From Acidobacteriota bacterium (GTDB lineage Bacteria; Acidobacteriota; Vicinamibacteria; Vicinamibacterales; SCN-69-37), in NCBI GenBank assembly GCA_016716905.1, contig JADJUS010000003.1, positions 434,001 to 498,000 on the forward strand: DNA of 64,000 nt. Direction: 5' to 3'. Both the position numbers and the translations under genes were made by a program. Below the pieces are notes generated by a model. That model was not told the origin of the DNA. It saw only the letters and a list, made by a program, of their open reading frames with translations, and did no database searches. The first letter of the stretch is position 1; each line of letters starts with the position of its first letter. Positions 19,122 to 29,700 of the stretch are shown in pieces.

Positions 19122-20468
19122 ATGAGTGATGCACAAACGCGATTGGATCGCCGGGACTTTCTGAAGATCGGCGGTGCGGCCGTCGTCGCCGGCGCCGTTG
19201 CCGTGCGCGGCAGCGAGACAGCGGCCCAGGGCACCTCGGGACTGCTGGCGGCGCCGCCCATCGACATGGTCCGCATCGGATTTGTCGGCATCGGATTGCA
19301 GGGCGGGGGGCACGTCGGGAACCTGCTCAAGATTCCCGGCTGCCGGATCACGGCCGTGTGTGACATCCGCCAGGTGCGCACCGACTGGGCGACCAAGGCC
19401 ATTGTTGCGGCGGGGCACCCCGCGCCAAAGGCCTACACGAACGGGCCGCGGGACTTCGAGCGGATGTGCGCCGAAGAGGATCTCGATTTGGTCTACACAG
19501 CAACGCCCTGGGAATGGCATGTGCCGGTGATGCTGGCCGCGATGAAGAACGGCAAACACGTGGCCACCGAAGTGCCTGCCGCGATGACCCTTGAAGATTG
19601 CTGGGCCATGGTGGAGTCGGCCGAGAAGTTCAAGAAACACGCCGTGATGATGGAGAACTGCAACTACGGCCGTTCCGAGATGATGGCCTTCAACATCATC
19701 CGCCAGGGCCTGTTGGGGGAAATCGTGCACGCCGAGGGCGGTTACCTGCACGACCTGCGCGGCATCAAGTTCGAGAATCGGGATGAAGGCCTGTGGCGGC
19801 GCGCGTGGGCCATGAAAGTGGATGGCAACTTGTATCCCACGCACGGCCTGGGGCCCGTGGCCAACTGCATGGACATCAATCGCGGCGATCGGTTGTCGTA
19901 CCTGGTCTCAGTGAGCGGCCCGTCGCGCGGGTTGCAGGATTGGGCGCGCGAACATTTTCCGGCCGACGCGCCGCAACGCAAGGAGAAGTACGTCCTGGGC
20001 GACGTCAACACGTGCCTGGTCAAAACCGTCAACGGCAAGACCCTCATGGTGCAGCACAACACCAACCTGCCGCGGCCCTATAGCCGCATCCATCAACTCC
20101 AGGGGACCAAGGGCATCATCCAGGGCTATCCGGACCGCGTCTACATCGAAGGACGGGGTCGCAATGATCAGTGGGTGGATCAGGCGACGCTCCGCGACGA
20201 ATTTGACCATCCGCTCTGGAAGGAAATGAACGAACGCGCGGCCGGCGCCGGGCACGGCGGCATGGACTACATGGAGGACTACCGTCTCATCAAGTGCCTG
20301 CGTGAAGGCCTGCCGACCGACATGAACGTCTACGACGCCGCGATGCTCAGTTCGTTGGTCGATCTGACCGCGCAGTCCAACGCGCGCAAGAGCCGCGCGG
20401 TGGATGTGCCGGATTTCACGAAGGGCGCCTGGCGCACGAACCCGAAGCTCGACATCGTCCACGCCTGA
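19122..20468 (+). CDS. GH109-like Gfo/Idh/MocA enzyme with Tat signal
   Basis: A 448-residue exported NAD-dependent enzyme. RRDFLKIGG with a following hydrophobic stretch is a Tat signal. A Rossmann start (IGFVGIGLQGGGH) is followed by EVPAAMTLEDCW, ENCNYGRSEMMAFNIIRQG and YPTHGLGPVANCMDINRGD. The last two match family GH109, whose known members remove alpha-N-acetylgalactosamine by NAD-assisted chemistry. A plain sugar dehydrogenase is the alternative. GGAGGGTG precedes the ATG at 19122. It heads an operon with a sugar-type symporter, a nucleotidyltransferase and a galactokinase-like gene, which fits salvage of released sugar. Confidence 0.85.
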   Translation: MSDAQTRLDRRDFLKIGGAAVVAGAVAVRGSETAAQGTSGLLAAPPIDMVRIGFVGIGLQGGGHVGNLLKIPGCRITAVCDIRQVRTDWATKAIVAAGHPAPKAYTNGPRDFERMCAEEDLDLVYTATPWEWHVPVMLAAMKNGKHVATEVPAAMTLEDCWAMVESAEKFKKHAVMMENCNYGRSEMMAFNIIRQGLLGEIVHAEGGYLHDLRGIKFENRDEGLWRRAWAMKVDGNLYPTHGLGPVANCMDINRGDRLSYLVSVSGPSRGLQDWAREHFPADAPQRKEKYVLGDVNTCLVKTVNGKTLMVQHNTNLPRPYSRIHQLQGTKGIIQGYPDRVYIEGRGRNDQWVDQATLRDEFDHPLWKEMNERAAGAGHGGMDYMEDYRLIKCLREGLPTDMNVYDAAMLSSLVDLTAQSNARKSRAVDVPDFTKGAWRTNPKLDIVHA

Positions 20469-20474
20469 GGGCGC

Positions 20475-22238
20475 ATGCAACTTACCTCGCTCGACTGGGT
20501 CATCGTTCTCGTCTCGCTGCTGGTGTCGTTTGCACCGGCGGTGTACCTCGCCCGGCGCGCGGGCCAAAGCACCACCGAGTTCTTCACGTCGGGCCGGGCC
20601 GCGCCCTGGTGGCTCATCGGCGTGTCCATGGTGGCGACGACATTCAGTACCGACACACCGAATCTGGTCACGAACCTCGTGCGCGAAGGCGGCGTGGCGG
20701 CGAACTGGGTCTGGTGGGCGTTTCTGCTCACGGGCATGACGACCGTGTTTTTTTAAGCCAAGTTGTGGCGTCGGCTCGGCGTGGTCACGGACCTCGAGTT
20801 CTACGAACTGAGATATTCGGGTCCGGCGGCGCGTTGGGTGCGTGGCTTTCGCGCGGTCTATCTCGGGGCCTTGTTCAACATCCTGATCATGGCGGCGGTG
20901 AATCTGGCCGCCGCAAAAATTGCCAACGTCCTGCTCGGCTGGCCGATCTGGGAGACGCTGCTCGTCTGCAGCGTCATCAACGTAGCGTTTGCCGCCACGT
21001 CGGGGCTATGGGGCGTACTCGTGACCGATCTGCTCCAGTTCGGCATCGCCATGACGGGCTCGGTGGCCGCCGCAGTGTACGCGCTGCGCCGGCCGGAAGT
21101 GGGCGGCCTCGAAGGGCTCTTCGCGAAAATCCCGATCGAGACGGTGGCGATGTTGCCGGACTTCGGCAACTGGAGTGTGGCGCTCCCGATCTTCATCGTG
21201 CCGCTGGCCGTGCAGTGGTGGTCCACCTGGTATCCGGGGTCGGAACCCGGCGGCGGGAGCTACATCGCGCAGCGGATGCTGGCGGCCCGGTCTGAGCGCG
21301 ACGCCCTCTCGGGCACGCTGCTGTTCAACGTCGCGCACTATGCGCTGCGCCCGTGGCCGTGGATCATCGTGGCGCTGTGTTCGATGCTCGTGTTTCCGGA
21401 AGTCGCCGACATTGGTCGTGCGCTTCCTCATGTCGACCAGTCGCTCCTCGGTCACGACATGGCGTACCCGGCCATGCTCACGTTCCTGCCGGCCGGCATC
21501 CTGGGGTTGATGGTGGCCGGCCTGCTGGCCGCGTACGTCTCCACCATTTCCACGCACCTGAACTGGGGCACGTCGTATCTCGTGCACGACTTCTATCGCC
21601 GCTTCCTCAAGCCCGGTGAGACGGAAGCGCACTACGTCATGACGGGCCGCATCGTCACGGTGCTGCTCATGATCGTGGCTGCGGCCGTCACGCTGGTGCT
21701 CGAGTCGGCGCGGGGCAGTTTCAACCTGCTGCTCTCGATTGGCGCCGGCACCGGACTGCTGTACCTCTTGCGCTGGTTCTGGTGGCGAGTGAACGCGTGG
21801 AGTGAGATTGCCGCGATGGCCAGCTCGTTTGTGCTCGCGCTGATCGTGTTTATCGCGGAGCGGCAGGGGATGAACTGGCCCAGTCACATCACGCTCATCG
21901 CGACCGTGGCGATCACCACCGTAGTCTGGATGACCGTGGCGTTCTGGGCGAAACCCACGGACCCCGAGACCCTGCGCGGGTTCTACCGATTGGCGCGGCC
22001 CGCCGGCCCGGGGTGGGCGCAGGTGCGCGCCCAGTGTGGTGACCTCGCGCCTATGGACGGATTGAACAACGCCTTCCTCGGCTGGGCAGCCGGCTGCGTA
22101 TTTGTCTACAGTGCGCTCTTCGGCACCGGTCACTTCCTGCTGGGCCACACGACGGCGACCACCATCTCGATGGTGCTGTTTGTGGCCAGCGGAGCCACGC
22201 TGTGGCGTCTCCTGCCTCGATTGTGGAAGACGTCGTAG
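20475..22238 (+). pseudogene. Sodium:solute symporter interrupted by in-frame TAA
   Basis: SSS-family transporter of about 587 codons with many membrane segments, from FAPAVYLARRAGQSTTEFF and STDTPNLVTNLV to the C-terminal helices. The frame carries a TAA at 20754-20756, right after a run of seven T. Upstream (FLLTGMTTVFF) and downstream (AKLWRRLGVVTDLEFYELR) parts are in the same frame, so this is a substitution of one codon, probably Tyr (TAT or TAC), not a frameshift. Downstream reading frame shows no other damage. It is a recent nonsense mutation, a base-call error beside the T-run, or recoding. Adjacent genes suggest amino sugar or galactose uptake. Confidence 0.9.
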
Positions 22239-23065
22239 CTCTCGTCCTGGCCCGCGGGCTGGGCCGCCGTATGCGTGCCGAGAGCGGCGATGGCACGCCC
22301 CTCAACGCGGCTCAGCAGGCCGCAGCTGCTGCCGGCCTCAAGGGCATGATGCCGATGCCGGGCCCTGGCCGGCGGGCCCGCCCGTTCCTCGACTACGTGC
22401 TGAGCGATCTGGCGGACGCCGGCTTCACGCGCGTCGCGCTCATCGTCGCGCCCGAAGGCGACGCCGGCGACCCTCTGCGGGAGTATTACCAGGGCGAAGG
22501 GCGCCCGGCGCGAATCTCTCTGGCGTTTGTCGTGCAGCCAGAGCCGCTTGGCACGGCAGACGCCGTGTGGGCGGCGTCGGAGTGGGTGGGTGCACATCCA
22601 TTCGTCGTGTTGAATGCCGACAATTTGTATGGCGTCGCCACGCTTCGCGCGTTGCGGCACGCCGGCGGCCCTGCGCTGCCCGTGTACGAAAAAGACGAAC
22701 TCGTGGCGTCGAGCGCGATTCCGCCTGAGCGTGTGGCCGCGTTCGCCCTGTTGACGATGGGAGCCGACGGGACGTTGCAGGACATTGTGGAGAAGCCGGG
22801 CCAGGCGATGATCGACGCGGCCGGGCCGCGCGCACTCATCAGCATGAATTGCTGGCGCGGCGATCGCCAGTTGATGGAGGCGTGTCGCGACGTGGAGGCG
22901 TCGCCGCGTGGTGAGTTCGAACTGCCCATGGCGGTACGTCTCGCGATGCGCCGCGGCGTGGTGTTCCGCGGCCTGCCGGCGAACGGACCCGTACTCGATC
23001 TCTCCAGTCGCGCCGACGTCAGCACCGTCGTGAATCGGCTTGCAGCCGTGGAGCCACGGCCGTGA
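22202..23065 (+). CDS. Sugar-1-phosphate nucleotidyltransferase-like protein
   Basis: A 287-residue NTP-transferase fold protein. VALVLARGLGRRMR at the N-terminus is a variant of the GxGxRM nucleotide loop; then PFLDYVLSDLADAGFTRVALIVAPEG, VVQPEPLGTADAVWAA and FVVLNADNLYG with the metal-binding Asp. The GTG start at 22202 overlaps the symporter end by 37 bases, and the stop overlaps the next GTG (GTGA). It would activate a sugar-1-phosphate made by the next gene's kinase. Exact nucleotide and sugar unknown. Confidence 0.85.
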   Translation: MASPASIVEDVVALVLARGLGRRMRAESGDGTPLNAAQQAAAAAGLKGMMPMPGPGRRARPFLDYVLSDLADAGFTRVALIVAPEGDAGDPLREYYQGEGRPARISLAFVVQPEPLGTADAVWAASEWVGAHPFVVLNADNLYGVATLRALRHAGGPALPVYEKDELVASSAIPPERVAAFALLTMGADGTLQDIVEKPGQAMIDAAGPRALISMNCWRGDRQLMEACRDVEASPRGEFELPMAVRLAMRRGVVFRGLPANGPVLDLSSRADVSTVVNRLAAVEPRP

Positions 23066-24408
23066 CCCTGGATTTTACCGGTCGTCTACACGCCGCCGGC
23101 TACGATCGAGTCGCGGCGCAGAGCCGGGCAGTGTGGCTTGAACGCGCGTCGGCTGAGTTTGCACGCGTCACCGGCGCGCCTCCGTTGTGGCATTGGTCAG
23201 TGCCCGGTCGCATCGAAATTTTCGGCAAACACACCGACTACGCAGGTGGGCGGTCGCTCCTCTCGGCCGTGCCTCGCGGCTTTGCCGTGGTTGGCCGGCC
23301 CCGGGCGGATGCGTGTGTGCGCGTGATTGACGCACGCCACGGTGATGTGGCGATCATCGATATCCACGATACCGAGCGCGGGTGGAAGGGCTGGGCGAAC
23401 TACGTGGCGGTGACGGTGCGGCGTCTGGCCGACAATTTTCCTGGTGCGTCGCTCGGGATGGACATTGCGATCGCCAGCGATTTGCCTCGCGCGGCAGGAC
23501 TCAGTAGTTCAAGCGCGCTTGTGGTGGGCATCGCCCTGGCGCTGATTCGCCGCGGTGAGCTCGACCTACGCGATGACTGGCAGCAGGTGATTGGTTCAGT
23601 CGAGGACCTGGCCTGGTACCTGGGCTGCGTGGAAAACGGTCTGTCCTACAAGTCGCTTGAAGGGACCCGGGGTGTGGGCACCCACGGCGGCAGCCAGGAC
23701 CACACGGCCATCCTCGCCTGCCGCCCCGGCGTGGTGAGCCATTACAGCTTCATGCCGGTGGTGGCTCATGGCGTGTCGCCCATGCCCGAGGCCTGGCGTT
23801 TTGTGGTGGCCTCGAGCGGTGTCCACGCGGACAAGGCGGGCAGCGTCCGTGACCGGTATAACCGCGCCTCGCTGGCGGTGCGGGCCCTGGTCGCGATCTG
23901 GAACGCCGAGCATCCCGCCACACCGGCGATGTCGCTGGCGGCCGCTCTGGACAGCCACGCGGACGCAGAAGGGCAACTGCGCGCCGCCGTCCTGCGGTCG
24001 GACCCTGAGGGCTTTACCCGGGAAGACCTCGACCGGCGTTTGACGCAGTTTGTGCACGAAACTGCACGCGTGCCCCTGGCCGCGGCGGCGTTTGCCAACG
24101 CAGACTTCGCGGAATTGCACAGATTGGCAGCGGCCTCCCAGGACGGTGCCGAGCGCCTGCTGGGCAACCAGATCCCAGAAACGGTGGCACTGGTGGCGAT
24201 GGCCTGCGAAGAGGGCGCGTTCGCCGCCTCGGCGTTTGGCGCCGGCTTTGGCGGCAGCGTCTGGGCCGTGGTGCCTGCCTCAGGCGCCGATGCGTTCGGC
24301 GCGGCCTGGCTGGCGAAGTACCGCAGCGCATACCGGCATCGGGATACCGCCGACTGGTTTTCGGCGGTCCGGGGACCCGGCGCCGTCGAAGTGGCCGCTA
24401 CTGAATGA
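23062..24408 (+). CDS. Galactokinase-like GHMP kinase
   Basis: A 448-residue GHMP-superfamily kinase. The N-terminal PGRIEIFGKHTDYAGGRSLL is the galactokinase signature with Lys replacing the usual Glu of GEHTDY. It has the ATP-binding LPRAAGLSSSSALVVG and the C-terminal GAGFGGSVWAVV. It should phosphorylate galactose, N-acetylgalactosamine or a related sugar at C1. GTG start overlaps the upstream stop. The GEH to GKH change sits next to the substrate pocket and hints at a non-galactose substrate. It converges with the cupredoxin gene, overlapping it by 11 bases. Confidence 0.88.
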   Translation: MTLDFTGRLHAAGYDRVAAQSRAVWLERASAEFARVTGAPPLWHWSVPGRIEIFGKHTDYAGGRSLLSAVPRGFAVVGRPRADACVRVIDARHGDVAIIDIHDTERGWKGWANYVAVTVRRLADNFPGASLGMDIAIASDLPRAAGLSSSSALVVGIALALIRRGELDLRDDWQQVIGSVEDLAWYLGCVENGLSYKSLEGTRGVGTHGGSQDHTAILACRPGVVSHYSFMPVVAHGVSPMPEAWRFVVASSGVHADKAGSVRDRYNRASLAVRALVAIWNAEHPATPAMSLAAALDSHADAEGQLRAAVLRSDPEGFTREDLDRRLTQFVHETARVPLAAAAFANADFAELHRLAAASQDGAERLLGNQIPETVALVAMACEEGAFAASAFGAGFGGSVWAVVPASGADAFGAAWLAKYRSAYRHRDTADWFSAVRGPGAVEVAATE

Positions 24409-24814
24409 CGATGCGGCCCTGGAGCCGGGTGTCGTTCGGCAGGTCATGGTCGTGAAACCTGCAGGTGCGCGGGGTATTGAGATTGCCGGTTTCCCGGCTC
24501 TGGCCGGGCGCGAGCAGGCCAATCAGATTCAGCTCCGGGCAGTCGGTGTGTTCCGGGTGCGGGTCGCTCGACATGTTGTGCGCCCGGGAGTCGCTGTTGA
24601 CGAAGAGGACCCGTGTCCCCACCGCAATCTGAATGTTCTGCGGCGTCGCGCCGGACGCCAGGAGCGTGATTGTATTAGTCACCGACGGTGGTCCGGCGGG
24701 TGGCGTGGGTTCGGACGGCGTGGAGGAACCCCCGCCGCAGGACCCGCTGGCCACGACGATCAGTGTCACGAGGGCTGCCAGGGCGCCCGCTGGTACATGT
24801 AAAATAGGCCGCAT
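24398..24814 (-). CDS. Cupredoxin-like lipoprotein
   Basis: A 138-residue exported protein. Hydrophobic signal ([21 protein letters not shown]) with a lipidation Cys near residue 26, then a Ser/Thr/Pro linker. The domain has [36 protein letters not shown], with a His ligand, and [18 protein letters not shown] with a Cys and two His, a plausible type 1 copper or related site. Its ATG (24812-24814) touches the ferredoxin ATG on the other strand with no gap. A longer in-frame extension further upstream is spurious. Confidence 0.78.
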   Translation of the reverse strand: MRPILHVPAGALAALVTLIVVASGSCGGGSSTPSEPTPPAGPPSVTNTITLLASGATPQNIQIAVGTRVLFVNSDSRAHNMSSDPHPEHTDCPELNLIGLLAPGQSRETGNLNTPRTCRFHDHDLPNDTRLQGRIVIQ

Positions 24815-25075
24815 ATGGCGTACATCATTACCGAGCCCTGCATCGGCACCAAAGACACGGCGTGTGTCGACGTGTGCCCGGTCGACTGCATTCATCCCCG
24901 TAAAGACGAACCGGACTACGAAACGACCAAGATTCTCTATATCCACCCGGATGAGTGCATCGATTGCGGCGCGTGTGTGCCGGCGTGCCCGGTTGAAGCG
25001 ATCTTCGCGCTCGACGAAACCCCGGACAAGTGGAAGAGCTTCATCGAAGAGAACGCGGCGTACTACCGCAAATAG
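24815..25075 (+). CDS. Seven-iron-type ferredoxin
   Basis: An 86-residue cytoplasmic electron carrier. The N-terminal half has [18 protein letters not shown] and the second half [16 protein letters not shown]. The first motif lacks the usual CxxCxxC spacing (Cys then 7 residues then Cys), typical of [3Fe-4S]/[4Fe-4S] FdxA ferredoxins. Electron partners are unknown; no boxA lies nearby and this ferredoxin is 13 kb from boxB. Its stop is followed immediately by the coaA GTG. Confidence 0.93.
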   Translation: MAYIITEPCIGTKDTACVDVCPVDCIHPRKDEPDYETTKILYIHPDECIDCGACVPACPVEAIFALDETPDKWKSFIEENAAYYRK

Positions 25076-26011
25076 GTGGGGTCGCCGTACCTCGACTTTG
25101 ACCGCGGGTCGTGGGCGGCCCTCAGGGTCGCCACGCCGCTGACGCTGGGTGAGGCTGACCTCGCCGAACTGCGGGGCCTCAACGAGCGTGTGTCGCTCGC
25201 CGAAGTCGAGACCATCTATCTGGCCTTGTCGCGGCTGCTGAACCTGCACGTCAGTGCCACGCAGCGGCTGCACACGGCCACCGACACGTTTCTTGGCACC
25301 ACCGGGCACGCGCCGCCACCCTATGTGATTGGAGTGGCCGGCAGCGTGGCGGTGGGCAAGAGTACGTTTGCCCGCATCCTCCGCGCGCTGCTCGCGCGAT
25401 GGACCAATCACCCGCGCGTCGATCTGGTCACCACCGACGGCTTCCTCCGGTCCAACCGCGACCTCGAGGCGCGGGGGCTCTTGCACCGCAAGGGGTTTCC
25501 CGAAAGTTACGACGTCCGGAAACTCGTGCAGTTCATGGCCGACGTCAAGGAGGCGGCCGGTGCCGTCCACGCGCCCGTCTACTCGCACCAGGCGTATGAC
25601 ATCGTGCCCGGCGAATTCCAGGTCGTCGATCGTCCCGACATCGTGATTGTGGAAGGGTTGAACGTGCTGCAGACCGGCGACGGACTGCCCGACCGCCCCG
25701 CGCGGGTCTTCGTCTCGGACTTCTTCGATTTTTCGATCTACATCGACGCCGCCGAGGCGGATATCGAAGCCTGGTACGTGGCGCGCTTCCTGGCGTTGCG
25801 CGAGACGGTCTTCAAGGATCCGCGTTCGTACTTCCATCGGTATGCCAGCCTCACCAACGACCAGGCCATCGAGACCGCGCAGGATATCTGGCGGACGATC
25901 AACGGCGTCAATCTGCGCGAGAACATCCGTCCCACACGCGACCGCGCCCGCCTCGTCTTCGAAAAAGGCCCCGCGCACGCGGTCACGCGTATTCGCCTCC
26001 GAAACGTCTGA
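25076..26011 (+). CDS. coaA: Type I pantothenate kinase
   Basis: A 311-residue kinase catalysing the first step of CoA synthesis. It has the P-loop [48 protein letters not shown], and [10 protein letters not shown]. This is the prokaryotic type I family. GTG start directly abuts the ferredoxin stop, so the two are one transcription unit. The last CoA step, coaE, is also in this window but far away. Confidence 0.94.
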   Translation: MGSPYLDFDRGSWAALRVATPLTLGEADLAELRGLNERVSLAEVETIYLALSRLLNLHVSATQRLHTATDTFLGTTGHAPPPYVIGVAGSVAVGKSTFARILRALLARWTNHPRVDLVTTDGFLRSNRDLEARGLLHRKGFPESYDVRKLVQFMADVKEAAGAVHAPVYSHQAYDIVPGEFQVVDRPDIVIVEGLNVLQTGDGLPDRPARVFVSDFFDFSIYIDAAEADIEAWYVARFLALRETVFKDPRSYFHRYASLTNDQAIETAQDIWRTINGVNLRENIRPTRDRARLVFEKGPAHAVTRIRLRNV

Positions 26012-26032
26012 ATCCTTCGTCTCAAAAACGGC

Positions 26033-26265
26033 TTCACCATGAAGCTCCATGAAGTTCCATGAAGATTTCATGGCGGCTGTCAGAAAGGCGCGGCGTTGGG
26101 AGCCCGGCTACGCCGGGGCCGCGCGATCGGAGGGAAGTCAGGAACGAACGCAGGTCGTTTTGCGCTCTGCCTGCGTTCGTTTCTGACTTCCCTCCGATCG
26201 TGCGTGCCGCCGAAGGCGGCACCCAACGCCGCGCCCTTCATGGATCTTCATGCCCTTCATGGTGG
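26033..26265. repeat. Cloverleaf-like palindromic element, copy A1
   Basis: A 233-bp non-coding element with ends TTCACCATGAAG and CTTCATGGTGG. Outer arms iterate CATGAAG every about 10 bp. A perfect 14-bp stem (26087-26100 with 26222-26235) encloses three hairpins: 26102-26119 (GCCCGGC-TAC-GCCGGGGC), a long one 26124-26153 with 26171-26200 (29 of 30 paired), and 26204-26222 (GTGCCGCC-GAA-GGCGGCAC). It lies in a convergent gap. Two diverged copies occur at 32088 and 38888. Confidence 0.92.
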
Positions 26266-26274
26266 AACCTGGCG

Positions 26275-26715
26275 TCAAGGCGTCAGGCGTTGCTTGGCCT
26301 TGAGTCTCGCCGCGCGGCGTTCGTCGGCTTCCGCCGCTTTCTGGCGTTCCAGATCACTCGACAGCTCCAGCGGCGGAATCGGCACACGCGTGCCGCCGCG
26401 ATCGATGGCGACAAACGTGAGGTAGGCGCGGCTGGTCATGCGGCGTGTCCCGGTCAGCGTCTCTTCTGAAAACACCTCGACCTCCACTTCGAGCGAGGTC
26501 GTCCACGTCGCGGTGACGCGCGCCTGCAGGATGATCATGTCGCCGACCTTGATGGAATGCAGAAACTGCAGTCCGTCAACGGCTGCCGTCACCAGCAAAC
26601 TGCGCGTGTGGCGATGGCAGGCAATCGCGCCGGCGATGTCGATCAGGTGCATGACCGTGCCACCCAGGATGAACCCCAGCGGGTTGGCATCGTTGGGCAG
26701 GACGACCTGCACCAT
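26275..26715 (-). CDS. Acyl-CoA thioesterase, hotdog fold
   Basis: A 146-residue hotdog-fold thioesterase. VVLPNDANPLGFILGGTVMHLIDIAG with the catalytic Asp, then HSIKVGDMIILQARVTATWTTSLEVEVEVF, matches the ACOT/YciA family that hydrolyses acyl-CoA. Start chosen at the ATG at 26715. Similarity seems to begin about ten codons further up (LRTPSDSYTE), where only a CTG at 26745 is available; that start would overlap the upstream gene's stop by a few bases. It is directly downstream of the large protease-propeller gene on the same strand. Confidence 0.85.
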   Translation of the reverse strand: MVQVVLPNDANPLGFILGGTVMHLIDIAGAIACHRHTRSLLVTAAVDGLQFLHSIKVGDMIILQARVTATWTTSLEVEVEVFSEETLTGTRRMTSRAYLTFVAIDRGGTRVPIPPLELSSDLERQKAAEADERRAARLKAKQRLTP

Positions 26716-26741
26716 CTCGGTGTAGGAATCGGATGGCGTTC

Positions 26742-29700
26742 TCAGAAGTCGTATCCGATCCAGAACGAGAACTTGCGCTTGCGGAACGTCTGGCTGCCGC
26801 CTTCGGCCGCGAAGATCAGATCCTCGTAGTCCTTGTTGAACATCGTCTTCCACGACCAGTCGAAGTGCATGGGGAAGCCGAGCAGGAAGCTCTGCAGGCC
26901 GATGCCATACGACGCGCGCGCGTCCTTGAGGCGGAAGCCCGAGACCACGTAGGTGTTGGTGTCGAAGACCGGGTTGTAGACGCCGGTGGTGGGGTCAAAC
27001 TCGAAGCCGAGCAGCGGCGTGACCAGTTCGTCGTTGCTGGTCCAGGGGCTGAATGACTGGCCGTTGATGCCGGCGCCGCCCACATTGAAGAACAATGTCC
27101 CGCGGATGCCACCGAGCACACCCAGCGGCGTGAGCATCGCCTCGATCAGGGGAATGCGGAGTTCCACGTTGCCGAAGAACGCCTTGTGACCGAGGAACTC
27201 GAGGTATTCGTACCCGCGCATCTCGGAGTTGCCGCCGAAGGGCAGGAACTCGGGGTTGTCGCCCCAGCTCTGCAGGCCGCGTGCGCGGAAGGCGAGCGTG
27301 CCGTTGACGCCAAGCCGCTTGTAGTACCGCGCATCCACGTCCACCGTGCGCCGCGAGAGCGACTTGCTGAACTTGGGTGACCAGGACACGCCAATGCTGG
27401 CGGTCTTGCCGGCCACAGGACCGTAATCGCGGAACACCGTGGTTTCGTGCACAAACGTCAGGCCCAGCGGAATCATGTGTCCCGACTGGAACAGCTGCGT
27501 TCCGAACTGCTGCTCCTGGTACTCCTGAGAGAGCTGCTGCAGGGCGGGGTCCTCGTACCGCTCCTGCAGGTACACGTACCCGCCCGACAGCTCCACGCGT
27601 GAGTACCGGTTGAACGGGTAGATGCCGAAGCCCGTCATGCCGCGTTGTGTGCGCACGGCCTGCGCCAGGTCGCGATCGATGAACGGCGTGAGGCCCAGCT
27701 GGTAGAGATACCCGTCGAGCTGACCGTAGAAGAACGTGTCCTGCGAAAACGCCTGCAACGCGTACTGCAGCCGGCTCTCGATGTTGATGTAGGACAACGA
27801 CAACGTGCGGTACTGCGAGACGGAGGCCGCAAAGAAGTTGACCTGCTTGCCGCCCAGCACATCACTGAAGCTGATTTGCGTGCCGCCGAACAGGTCGCCG
27901 CCGCTGGTGACGCCAAGGTTCACAGGGGGCCGGCCGTCGAGCGTCATCTTCTCGAACATGCCCTTGCGGTGCATGTTCTGCTTGAGCAGCGTGTGGCTCA
28001 TCGGCGGCTGGAAGTCCACGATGGGCGCCGGCGCTCCGAAGTCCGACGACGGGACGGTGAGCAGGGGCTTTTCGCGATTGATGATGTGAATGCCGTTCTG
28101 GCCCTTGTTGTAGGACACAAACGCCACCTTCATCGCGCTGCCTTCGGGCAGCGCCACGGGCGAGACGTTGCCGGTGGCCGCGTCCGTCCACTGCTTCAGT
28201 TCGCCGTTGGTCACATCAAGCGACCACACGTTCGGGATGTTGCCGTTGCGCGCCACTTCGGGCGTCAGCATCACTGCCGGGTCGGTGGCGGTGGACGTGA
28301 AGACCACCGTCTTGGGGTCCAGGAACTTCGCGCCTGTGTCGTCATGCGTGCCGAACGTCAGCTGCGTCTTGGCGCCGCCATCGAGTGCCACGCGGAAGAG
28401 TTTGTCGTTGCCGCTGATGCGCGCCGAATACACCAGCGAGCGCCCGTCGGGGGCAAACGAAGGCGCGTAATCGGCGAACGCATCGTTGGTGACGTTGGTG
28501 ACCTGGCCGGTACCAAGGTCCACAACGAAGATGTCGCCGGTGGCGCCCTGGAGGCCCGAGAACGTCACCCGCATTCCGTCGGGACTGAAGGCCGGTGACT
28601 CGGGGCCGTCAATGGTGTTGAGCGCCAGCTTCTGCACCGTGCGCCCACTCACCACGTCCTGGATCACGAGCGTCTTGGACTTTTCGGTGCGCGCGAAATA
28701 TGCCAGGCGATCGCCCTTGGGCGACCACGTGATCCAGGGCACCAGGTTGCCGCGCAGGCCGCCGGCCGTGGCGATGTACTCGAAGCCGCGGTCCTTGTCG
28801 AAGCCTTTCGTCAGGTTCTTCACGAACTGGCCGTCCTTGGCCGAGATGAGGATGATGTCCAGTTCCTGGTCCCGCGTGTTGCCCACGACCGCCGCGATGA
28901 CGTCGCCGATGGGGGAGGGCTCAATCGACAGCACCGACACGTACGGCGTGCGGTCGCGGCGCGGCGCGAGGTCGCGGCCGTAGTCGGCCGGCCGCTCCTT
29001 GTCGCGGAACGGCTTGAACCGGTCCTTGATGTACCGATCGAACTGCTCGTCAAATTCCTCGGGCTTGAGCCGCAGCGCTTCTTCAAAGGCGCTTTCACCG
29101 CCGCCGATGACGTTCTTGCGCAGCGAAAAGAGGAACTGGCGAAGCCCGTCCTGGCCCCAACGGCTCGAGATGAATTCAAACGCCGCGTGGCCCATCGAGT
29201 AGGGCAGCCGGCCCGACAGCGGCTGGCTCTCGAATTCGCTCATGCGCGGCACGTTGTCCGAGAGCGCCGCGTCGCGCACCTGCATCAGGTCCAGCACGTT
29301 CCAGTACCCGGCCATGTAGTTGGCCAGGCCTTCATCCACCCAGAGCGGGATGGCCGATCCCAGAAGGCCGCGCGGGATCACGTCGAATTCGAAGATGTGC
29401 GTCAGCTCATGAGTGATGAGCCGGTAGAGCTGGTCGGGCGGTTCGTCGATTGGCAGCACCAGGCGATCGCGATACGGCTCGGCAAACGCGAGCACGCCTT
29501 CCGGCAGTTCGCTGCCCGAAATGTCCTGCTGCTGGAATTCACTCTGCGTCTTGAACAGCACCACCTTGGCCCGGGCCGCCAGGTCGTGTTTGAGTTCGGA
29601 ACTGATGCGCACGTAGGCGCTTTCGAGATACCCCGTGATCCGTTCGAGATGGGGCTCGATCTCCGGGTAGTAGTAAATCTCGAAGTGCTCGGTTTCGTAG

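Noticed and set aside
20475..22238. Symporter split as two separate genes or a frameshift
   Set aside because: Both parts are in the same frame, broken by one TAA. The second part would need a TTG start in the middle of a conserved loop.
24398..26071. Very long minus-strand frame covering coaA, ferredoxin and cupredoxin gene
   Set aside because: Only its last 138 codons, from the ATG at 24814, encode a real protein. The rest is antisense to coaA and ferredoxin.
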